Shown piece by piece: positions 1 to 8,229 of a DNA stretch of 64,000 nt. The translations under genes were made by a program, and so were the position numbers. The DNA is from Clitopilus passeckerianus (taxonomy: Eukaryota; Basidiomycota; Agaricomycetes; Agaricales; Entolomataceae), in contig CALYLX010000066.1 of assembly GCA_944990035.1 (NCBI GenBank), positions 682,001-746,000 on the forward strand, in the 5' to 3' direction. Position 1 is the first letter of the stretch. The number at the start of each line of letters is the position of its first letter. Below the pieces are notes generated by a model. That model was not told the DNA's origin. It saw nothing but the letters and a program-made list of their open reading frames with translations, and ran no database searches.

Positions 1-991
1 GAAAGGGCCAATGAGAGACGCGCTCTGTTGAGGTTGGCGCGCATTTCCGGTAGTCCGGCTAGAGGTCGGACCGGGGCATGTTGTGATGGCACGTGCCCAT
101 GCCCTGCAAACTCGTTCCAAAGGACCCATAGGCTGCAGAAAGGTCGCTGTATGGCCTACGGCATGGAATTCTGGCCTTAGAAAACCTTATATTCTGGTAT
201 ATAGACATCTAATTTGTACGTGTAGCATTATTTAGATACCTCGAATCAAATCTGAGGTCTGTATGAAGGGGTTTGCGAAGGGGGTAGGGTAATTGATTAA
301 GGCCAGGTGTGGCTGTGTCAATTCCAAACAGTTCAGCTCGTTGCTGTTTCTCCCCTCAAACTGACCATCGCCATTCTGGCAAATGTGCCAGAATATCGCG
401 AATGCGTACTCCACTACTACTACTTCCTTTACATCTTCAGAGAATATTTTCAAGATGCTTCGTGGGTTGTAATCGCACTATAGGCAGATATAACGGGCAA
501 AGAAGGAGGAGATAAACATAATGGACTCCCTGTGCGATTGGACAACACATCTAAGCTTCAACGTGGGCAGAAGGACGATCAGACGACGCTGTGGCCCCCA
601 CAGTAGGCATCTGGCCATCTAGATGCTCAGTCTATCTCAAAACTGGAGCTGAAAGGCCCAGATTGTATATCATATACTGGTCGATCCTTGCTCCTCAACT
701 TTGGGCCTCTAACATTGAAGGTGAGCATTCAACCAATCCAATGTGATATAGAACTGATGAACAAGAATAGTTCTCTTATCTACTCCATACATCAATCCAG
801 GTCTACATGAAGGAAATGTGGGAAGGGTCAATTCTCACTGCAACGGCCAAAGTGAGTGAACTTGAACATAAACGTTGAAATGCAGCGTATTGATGCACTC
901 TTTTTTCTGTTCATCAAGAGATGAGGCTATCGGATTGGACTTGCGTTTGAGTTCCCAATACATGTCCTAGCATTTGTAACAAGAGATAACC
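1..991. other. Flank left of Gypsy copy 1, no confident gene
   Basis: No complete gene is visible. Two short plus-strand blocks look like exons: about 636-720, ending at a GTGAGC donor, and 801-851, preceded by CAATCCAG and followed by GTGAGT. Their translations (ISYTGRSLLLNFGPLTLK, then VYMKEMWEGSILTATAK) read as plausible protein. Sequence between 880 and 991 continues with in-frame stops up to the Gypsy insertion. This may be the 5' part of the gene whose remainder lies after 8212, but I do not recognise the family. The rest of the stretch shows nothing. Confidence 0.3.
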
Positions 992-996
992 TCTTT

Positions 997-1461
997 TGTT
1001 ATGATTTTGCTTACATGTTTCTCCTTACATACCCCGGCCCGCTTACCTATGCACGATTACTCACATATGCTGCGCATCACTGCGCATTTTTCATCTTTTT
1101 CCATGCTTACTCCGCATCTCTCACGATCGTGAGAGACTTATACCTTATCTGACTCTTTCTGACTCATGTACTTACTCATCATGCTGCGCATGACTCATTA
1201 CTTACTCAGCATGCTGCGCATGTGCTATATTTAGAACTACTAGATAGGTATATAAACCTGTACCATTTGGTCAAGGCTCCTCAGCTTGACCTAGGCAATC
1301 TACCTAACTGCTTAGTTCTCTACTTTGCCTTTAAGTCCCTTGCTTCGTCAATCTCACCAGGTCGTCAGTACAGCCGCAGCTGCTGACAAATCTCTGTCTT
1401 TGTTTATCAAAGACATCGAGCGTAAACAGTATTACCTAAGTTGTTAGGCTCTGCCTTAACA
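997..1461 (+). repeat. Gypsy copy 1, 5' LTR (465 bp)
   Basis: Starts TGTTATG and ends CTTAACA. It carries a TATATAAA box at 1249-1256, two TGACTCA motifs (1160-1166 and 1191-1197) and repeated ATGCTGCGCAT palindromes. A small inverted repeat GGTCAAG/CTTGACC lies at 1269-1275 and 1285-1291. It is 20 bp shorter than the 485-bp LTRs of copy 2 and the solo LTR. Confidence 0.95.
1249..1256 (+). promoter_or_regulatory. LTR TATA box
   Basis: TATATAAA lies about 33 bp upstream of 1282, where the 11-nt block complementary to the primer-binding site begins. This is the spacing expected between a TATA box and a transcription start. The start itself is inferred, not seen. Confidence 0.6.
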
Positions 1462-1463
1462 AA

Positions 1464-1474
1464 AGGTCAAGCTG
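1464..1474 (+). promoter_or_regulatory. Putative self-priming primer-binding site
   Basis: AGGTCAAGCTG sits 2 bases after the 5' LTR and is the exact reverse complement of CAGCTTGACCT at 1282-1292, the predicted 5' end of the element RNA. It does not start with TGG as tRNA-primed sites normally do. Tf1/sushi-group chromoviruses prime reverse transcription with the folded 5' end of their own RNA, so the same mechanism is inferred here. In copy 2 the matching site has one mismatch. Confidence 0.6.
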
Positions 1475-1498
1475 TTCAGAAGGCCCGCTCATTGTTAG

Positions 1499-2059
1499 CG
1501 CAGGCCCACCCCACGACAACACAGCAGAAGCACGCAACAGGCCGATTGCCGTTGCGGCTACCACTCAGTCACCACGGTCGCACACAGGGCAGACCACCCG
1601 CCACGAAATACCACTCTAGTAGAAGGAACCAACAACGTCTACAAGTTCACCAACGGAAGCTACTGCGGTTTTAATCACAACAATAACCGCTGGTGCTACG
1701 CCTCTCTCTCCCTTGGCAAATTCACATTCACCACCGTTGCCGTTGAAAACAGACACTTCCACGCTCTAGACTTCCCTACCCCTGAACGACCTCATAAGAC
1801 CCCTGCTATTGTCCGAGCTCAACGAGAACACGACATTGAAGTAGACGAGGAGGAACAGCGACGCTTCGCACCATTACCCACAGCAATATCCAGGAACCCA
1901 TCACTAGTCCCGTCTACCAGCGCTTCTGTCTTGCCCGAAGAGGAAGAAGAAGAACACCAAGTACAACAACAGCTAGAGGAGAGCCCCACAGCTGAGCCAG
2001 AGGAGCGCCCCAGTGCAGAAACAATTGAACCAGAGACCGACTTCGATTTTGACTACGAA
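1499..2059 (+). other. ATG-less open frame upstream of gag, in gag frame
   Basis: From the TAG at 1496-1498 to the gag ATG at 2060 the gag frame stays open for 187 codons without an ATG. The reading includes a Cys-rich start (CRCGYHS), a segment with YCGFNHNNNRWCYASLSLG, and an acidic Glu/Gln-rich end that runs straight into gag. Copy 2 keeps the same frame open with few changes. It may be a non-AUG-initiated or spliced N-terminal extension of gag, or simply untranslated leader that happens to be open. Confidence 0.4.
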
Positions 2060-3031
2060 ATGTCACAAGACAACAACAACAAGAAGGACATCGGAGCCAA
2101 ACCCCAAACGTTCTCCGGAGACCGATCCAAGACCAGAAAGTTCATTCAGGAACTTGAAGACTACCTCATCCTAAACAACCTCAACCAACTCGAAGATGAC
2201 AAGAAGATTCGCATCGCCCTATCCTTCCTCAAAGAAGGAACTGCAGCAGCATGGGGATTAGAATTTCACGATAAATATTCAGCAGCTGAAAGGAGAGCCA
2301 CCTACGCTGAATTTATCAACCAATTCAAAGAAGCCTTTTCCCCTACCGACGACAAAGCTGCCGCACTCCTCCAACTCAAAGCCTTACGACAGGATGGGAC
2401 AGCTGACGAATTTGTCACCGTCTTCAAGAATATTCTTGCACGAACTGATCTCAGCGGTGACACTGCAAAGATTGAGATCTTCATGGAAGGACTTACCCCA
2501 AACTCCGAGAGAAAATTCTCTTTTCCGATTCCTCCTACCACATTCGACGATTGGGTCAAGAAAGCCGTCCAGTTTGACAACAACTGGCGACGTGCCAAGA
2601 CAATCATGGGACATACCCGTATCATCAAGACATCTGATATGGTCAAAGGTGCTTACAAAACACCTACTGGAGCCCGAGACCCAATGGCTATGGATGTTGA
2701 TCGTTTCACCACTGATCCACCCAAACGCCGCCTCACCCAGGAGGAAAGAGAACATCACAAGAAGAACAACTTGTGCTACTATTGCTCCAAGAAAGGTCAC
2801 ACGATCCAACAATGTCTTCAAAGGAAGAATTTTGGAAGAACCTACCCTAGCAACAATGACAGCCGATTCCACAAGAAACCTGAGAAGGGAGCCGAGTTGA
2901 TCAAATATGTCAGAGCAGTCCTAGCTGACATGCCCCAAGAAGAAGCCGCTGAATTCTACACCGAAGCAGAGGCTGAGGGTTTTAAAGAGGAAGACTGCAA
3001 AGCCGACGTCAGTACTTCCTCGCCCGATTGA
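2060..3031 (+). CDS. Gypsy gag polyprotein, copy 1
   Basis: Structural nucleocapsid-type protein of the retrotransposon, 323 aa from the ATG at 2060 (MSQDNNNKKD). The middle has the retrotransposon gag fold signature (TFSGDRSKTRKFIQELEDY, later AAWGLEFHDKY and YAEFINQFKEAF). Near residues 240-255 there is one CCHC zinc knuckle, CYYCSKKGHTIQQC, that binds the RNA genome. This is the intact version: in copy 2 the stretch after KEAFS is read out of frame because of two compensating 1-bp changes. It stops with TGA at 3029-3031. Pol follows through frame changes rather than as a simple fusion. Confidence 0.9.
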   Translation: MSQDNNNKKDIGAKPQTFSGDRSKTRKFIQELEDYLILNNLNQLEDDKKIRIALSFLKEGTAAAWGLEFHDKYSAAERRATYAEFINQFKEAFSPTDDKAAALLQLKALRQDGTADEFVTVFKNILARTDLSGDTAKIEIFMEGLTPNSERKFSFPIPPTTFDDWVKKAVQFDNNWRRAKTIMGHTRIIKTSDMVKGAYKTPTGARDPMAMDVDRFTTDPPKRRLTQEEREHHKKNNLCYYCSKKGHTIQQCLQRKNFGRTYPSNNDSRFHKKPEKGAELIKYVRAVLADMPQEEAAEFYTEAEAEGFKEEDCKADVSTSSPD

Positions 3032-6000
3032 TATTTCCAGTGTACTTGTAGCTACTGATTTTTATGCTGAATCTATGCGTATCCCAATCTCTCTACAAGA
3101 CCCCTAGATGGAAATACAACAATCGCCGGCACAAAAGCTCTCATTGACTCTGGAGCGCAAGGGTCATTTATCGACTCCGTCTTCGCCAAGACACATCACC
3201 TCCCACTACTCCCACTCCGACAACCGATTACAGCACGAAACGTTGATGGCACCCTGAACAAACAAGGAACTATTACCCACTTTACCTGGGTTATTGCCAA
3301 GATAGGGACAGCCATCATCAAGGAAAGATGTTTTGTCACTGGACTCGGGAAAGACCACCTGATTTTTGGATTACCCTGGCTAAAACGGGTAGATCCAATC
3401 ATATCGTGGAGCGACGGCACACTCGAAATCGACGAATCACGCATTACCCAACGACTGTCGCAAACATTGATGCGAGCAGTAGACATCAAGCGGATGAGAG
3501 CCATCCGAGAACAACTACTAGAGGAAAACACGCCACCTACTCCAGCACCTGATTGTTCCGAAGAGAATCCCGGAAAATCAGAAGGACTTAGCGACTATTT
3601 CCGAATAGTCGAAGACGGAGAAGAGATCAATGAAGATTTTCTCATCGCATACTGCCAGAACGAACCGGCAGTCGGAATATTCACCAAGGAGGAACCCCAC
3701 TTACGCAGGAACACACAAAGGATTACCTTGTGTACGGGCCAATCAGGCCAACTACCACAATACGACAGACGGTGGTAACACACCATCCAGCAACCAGACA
3801 CCACACACAGCAGGTGTGGATACGTGCGAAAACATCAATTTCGCAAGCTCTGGAACATAAACGAGAAGATAAGGAACCAAAGAAATCCCTTGACGAAATC
3901 ATCCCCGACTATCTTCAAGACTACAGAAAAGTCTTTGAGAAAGCAGCATCTGAACGATTCCCACCAAGCCGACCCTGGGATCACGCCATAGATCTGAAGA
4001 CAGATTTCGTGCCAAAAGACTGCAAGGTCTATCCGCTCAGCCCCTTAGAGCAAGAAAAACTCGACGAGTTTCTCAAGGAAAATCTAGCCAAAGGATACAT
4101 CCGAGAATCCAACTCCCCACAAGCATCTCCGTTCTTCTTTGTTGCAAAGAAAGACTCGGAAGCCCTGAGACCATGTCAGGATTACCGACGACTCAACGAA
4201 GGAACAATACCTAACGCTTACCCCTTACCGCTGGCTAGCGAACTCATCGATAAACTCAAAGGAGCAACTGTCTTCACCAAACTCGACATTCGATGGGGAT
4301 ATCACAACATCCGCATCAAAGATGGTGACCAATGGAAAGCAGCGTTCAAGACCAACCGAGGGTTATTTGAACCAATGGTGATGTTCTTTGGACTAATGAA
4401 CTCACCCGGTACCTTCCAAGCAATGATGAACCACCTTTTCCGAGACATGATAGACGAAGGATGGGTCATCATCTACATGGACGACATCCTCATCTTCTCC
4501 AACGATCCAGAAAAACACCGAGAACGCACACGCAGAGTCTTACAAAGACTACAAAACAACGATCTCTACCTCAAAGCAGAGAAATGCCAATTTGACACCA
4601 CAAGAGTGGAATACCTTGGGTTCATCATTGAACCAAACAAGATCTCCATGGACCCTGTCAAACTTGCAGGGATGCGCGACTGGCCTACGCCAACTACAGT
4701 AAAGGAAGTCCGATCATTCCTAGGATTCGGAAACTTTTACCGCAGGTTCATCGGAAAATATGCGGAAATTGCCAAACCGCTGAACGAACTCACCAAGAAA
4801 GACAAGAAATGGGAATGGACCAATGAATGTCACAAAGCTTTCACTACCCTGAAAGACAAATTCCTGGAAGCGCCTGTGTTGCTGATGCCTGATCCCACGA
4901 AGCCATTTGTGGTGGAAAGCGACGCCTCAAAACATGCAACAGGAGCAGTCCTACAACAACGTGACGCCAACGGATCATGGCACCCATGTGGTTTCATATC
5001 TAAATCGTTCTCGGAAACAGAACGGAACTATGAAATCTACGACCGAGAACTTCTAGGCATTATCCGCGCATTAGAAACCTGGCGACACTACTTCCATGGA
5101 TCCCAACATTCAGTTGTGATTCTATCCGATCACAAAACCTCACATACTTCCGAGAAGCCCGGAAGTTGAACCGACGACAAGCAAGATGGAATTTGATGCT
5201 ATCCCAGTTTAACATCAAACTTGTACACACCCCTGGTGCAAAGATGATACAATCTGACGCACTATCTCGACGACCAGACCACATCCCAGGTGAAGACACC
5301 GACAACGAAGACATCATTCTCCTCCCCGACAAGCTCTTCCTTCGCTCAATTGACATTGAACTAAAGGACGAAATTGTACACAAGATGGTCAATGACAAAC
5401 TGATTGTTGACGCCATTCGCACCGCCAAAGAAGACGGACCCCCACCAATCCGATCAAACCTGGAAGACTGGAAATTTGACGATGGCATCTTGTACTACAA
5501 GGACAAGTGTGTGGTACCAGATGACGAAGACCTCCGAAGGAAGATAGTCCAACGTTATCACGATCTACCCAGCGCAGGACACCCTGGACAATTTGGGACA
5601 CTGGAAAAAGTCCGGAAGGACTACTGGTGGCCAGGGATGTCAGTGTTCATCAAGAACTTTGTGCAGGGCTGTGCAATGTGCCAGCAAATGAAAATCAATC
5701 GCCACCCCACCGCTCCACCATTAATGCCCATCAAATCCGAAACCACTAGGCCATTTTCGCTAGTGACGTACGATTTTCACACGGATCTCCCAGAGAGTGA
5801 TGGTTTCGATAGCATTATGGCCGTGGTCGACCATGGAGCTACGAAGGGGCAATTTTCATCCCTTGCACAAAGAAAATCGACGCCACAGGAACTGCAAACG
5901 CCTACATTGACAACGTTTACCGTCGCTTTGGACTTCCCGACAAAGGAATTTCAGACAGAGGACCTCAATTCGCCTCTAAAGTTTTCCAAGAAATGGGACG

Positions 6001-6800
6001 ACTCCTGGAATCAAGCTCAACATGAGCACCGCCTACCACCCACAAACCGATGGTGCGACAGAAAGGATCAATCAGGAGATTGATGCCTATCTCCGCATCT
6101 TCTGTGCACAGAACCCCGAATCCTGGTCCAAATGGATTACCACTCTAGAATTCTCCTACAACAGCCGAACACACTCTGTCACCAAACGAACCCCATTCTA
6201 CCTAATGATGGGATACGAACCACCTGCACTCCCATCAGTTGCTCCCACTAGCAAAATTCCCGCAGTTGACAAACGGATCAAGGAACTTCTGCTAGCACGC
6301 GATGAAGCAAATGCTGCACATGCACTTGCTGCGCAACGCATGGCAGAGAAGATCACACGACAGTTCACCCCATTCAAAGTCGGAGAAAAGGTGTGGTTAG
6401 AAGCCACAAATCTCAATCAAGGAAACATCTCCAAGAAACTAGCACCCAAACGAGAAGGACCCTTCAAGATACTTGAGGTAAAGGACACCTGACCTATAAA
6501 CTCGACCTGCCAAGACGATGGAAGATCCACCCGGTGATTCACGCGTCACTTCTCACCCGTTACATCTCCACCAAAGCGCATGGACCCAGCTTCTCTAAAC
6601 CGCCACCTGACGAAATCGACGGAATAGAAGAATACGAAATAGAAGCAATTGTGGCCCATCAGAAACAAGGCAAAGGGCGACACAGATACCTCGTAAAATG
6701 GAAGGGATGGCCATCAGCGGACAACGAATGGATGCCCGAGTCGGAACTGCGGGCCAAGAAAATACTCACCGAGTATAAAAAGAGGAAGAAACTCACCTGA
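3032..6800 (+). pseudogene. Gypsy pol (PR-RT-RNaseH-IN-chromodomain), frameshifted
   Basis: Domains in order: aspartic protease with LIDSGAQGSFID near 3150; reverse transcriptase about 4000-4700 with YMDD near 4480; RNase H about 4890-5150; integrase with the HHCC zinc region (CAMCQQMK) about 5550-5700 and DDE core to about 6200; and a C-terminal chromodomain (RYLVKWKGWPSADNEW) at about 6620-6760 that would steer integration to marked heterochromatin. The frame changes after gag, again near CAAGACCCCTAG (about 3098-3109), and after SDHK near 5140; these three changes are shared with copy 2. Unique to this copy are 1-bp losses near 3697, 5850, 6007 and 6481. As read, no full polyprotein can be made without frameshifting. 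Confidence 0.9.
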
Positions 6801-6838
6801 CACCACATAGCAAACCCACTCACATCCACTATATAACA

Positions 6839-7708
6839 ATGTCTCAAAATGCCTCTTCCTACGACCGCACCATCATCCGCAACACCTTCAAATCCGATAC
6901 CGCTATTACGGCGCTCCGTACGCATACTGCCTGGAGCAGCAACGACAACCCTCTCACCGCTGTGGGAGAACAAGGAACCCTCTACCAAAACCGACGAACC
7001 GAAACTCGCAACGAAGTGGCTCGTCTGCGCCACCAATTTGCGAAAACCACTGACGATCTTGATCAACTTTTGGACAAAGTTGATCGAGAAACGGAGGAGA
7101 CCCTCACAGACCTCTTCTTTGCTATTGGAGGAACAGCTTTCCTCGACGAATTCTTCCCCGAACGACAAAACTGGTTCAACAACCCAGAGGAGACAGACTT
7201 CGAAACCCTTGCCTCCAATCCCTGGGGGCCTGAGGAAAGTCAAGAAGAGGAAGTCACGATCCTCACTGCACGTCAAGTTTGCGGAACCCTACGAGCATTT
7301 CCTCCCGTCACCAATTTACACACCGCCGCAAAAATAAAACATAACCCCTTCGTCAAAAAAGAACAGAACGACAACAAGGAAAACATCAATCCCAATGGCA
7401 AACCCTCCAACGCCATACCTCTCCGCATTCGAAAGCCCACCAGAGTCCGACTCACCAACGCTGGTGAACCTTCCCCCTCGACAGTATCGTCCCAGAAGGC
7501 GCCGCGCACCGGATACCTTGCCAACAGACCACCACCACCCAGATGGTTCAGATGCTACATTTGTGGAGGCAGACACCGACAGTGTCATTGCTTTCGTTTT
7601 GTGTGTCGTCTGTGCCATCATCGTGGCCCAGGCCATTACCCGGTTAGCTGCCCACAACGCTACCACAAGGGCATAGACCGTCACTTCTGGGGTAAAGGAA
7701 GGAATTGA
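6839..7708 (+). CDS. Gypsy ORF3, zinc-binding protein of unknown role
   Basis: A 289-aa ORF beginning 38 bp after the pol stop, starting MSQNASSYDR just downstream of a TATATAAC sequence. The body is acidic and hydrophilic with a coiled-coil-like segment (about 50-85, rich in D/L/E/R). The C-terminus is basic and Pro-rich, then holds a Cys/His cluster: CYICGGRHRQCHC followed by CRLCHHRGPGHYPVSC, a likely zinc-binding nucleic-acid module. There is no signal peptide or membrane segment, so it is not an envelope gene. Copy 2 keeps it open with few changes, although gag and pol carry indels. I do not recognise a named family. Possible roles are a second nucleocapsid or RNA chaperone, or a captured gene. 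Confidence 0.75.
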   Translation: MSQNASSYDRTIIRNTFKSDTAITALRTHTAWSSNDNPLTAVGEQGTLYQNRRTETRNEVARLRHQFAKTTDDLDQLLDKVDRETEETLTDLFFAIGGTAFLDEFFPERQNWFNNPEETDFETLASNPWGPEESQEEEVTILTARQVCGTLRAFPPVTNLHTAAKIKHNPFVKKEQNDNKENINPNGKPSNAIPLRIRKPTRVRLTNAGEPSPSTVSSQKAPRTGYLANRPPPPRWFRCYICGGRHRQCHCFRFVCRLCHHRGPGHYPVSCPQRYHKGIDRHFWGKGRN

Positions 7709-7729
7709 AGTCAGGAGACTTCAACGATA

Positions 7730-7741
7730 GCGAGAGGGTAA
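7730..7741 (+). promoter_or_regulatory. Polypurine tract, Gypsy copy 1
   Basis: GCGAGAGGGTAA lies immediately before the 3' LTR, the expected place for the plus-strand primer of reverse transcription. Confidence 0.7.
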
Positions 7742-8206
7742 TGTTATGATTTTGCTTACATGTTTCTCCTTACATACCCCGGCCCGCTTACCTATGCACG
7801 ATTACTCACATATGCTGCGCATCACTGCGCATTTTTCATCTTTTTCCATGCTTACTCCGCATCTCTCACGATCGTGAGAGACTTATACCTTATCTGACTC
7901 TTTCTGACTCATGTACTTACTCATCATGCTGCGCATGACTCATTACTTACTCAGCATGCTGCGCATGTGCTATATTTAGAACTACTAGATAGGTATATAA
8001 ACCTGTACCATTTGGTCAAGGCTCCTCAGCTTGACCTAGGCAATCTACCTAACTGCTTAGTTCTCTACTTTGCCTTTAAGTCCCTTGCTTCGTCAATCTC
8101 ACCAGGTCGTCAGTACAGCCGCAGCTGCTGACAAATCTCTGTCTTTGTTTATCAAAGACATCGAGCGTAAACAGTATTACCTAAGTTGTTAGGCTCTGCC
8201 TTAACA
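7742..8206 (+). repeat. Gypsy copy 1, 3' LTR (465 bp)
   Basis: Same length and, by eye, same sequence as the 5' LTR at 997-1461. It ends TTAACA and is followed directly by the TCTTT target duplication (8207-8211). Confidence 0.95.
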
Positions 8207-8229
8207 TCTTTCAGGTGTGTCTGATTTGC

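Larger units (their letters stand above)
997..8206 (+). mobile_element. Ty3/Gypsy chromovirus LTR retrotransposon, copy 1
   Basis: A complete element bounded by two 465-bp LTRs that start TGTTA and end TAACA, flanked by the 5-bp duplication TCTTT at 992-996 and 8207-8211. By eye the two LTRs are identical, which implies a recent insertion. The order is gag, protease, reverse transcriptase, RNase H, integrase with C-terminal chromodomain, then an extra ORF3, then a purine-rich tract and the 3' LTR. The domain order and chromodomain place it in the chromoviruses. Compared with copy 2, pol has several 1-bp losses in short runs (near 3697, 5850, 6007 and 6481), so this copy is probably not autonomous unless these are assembly errors. 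Confidence 0.95.

Noticed and set aside
1150..1220. Short repeats ATGCTGCGCAT/TGACTCA in the LTR as a CRISPR-like array
   Set aside because: Too few, too short and palindromic, in a eukaryotic LTR promoter; no spacer structure.
6839..7708. Gypsy ORF3 as an envelope gene
   Set aside because: No signal peptide, membrane segment or protease-cleavage site; the Cys/His cluster suggests nucleic-acid binding instead.
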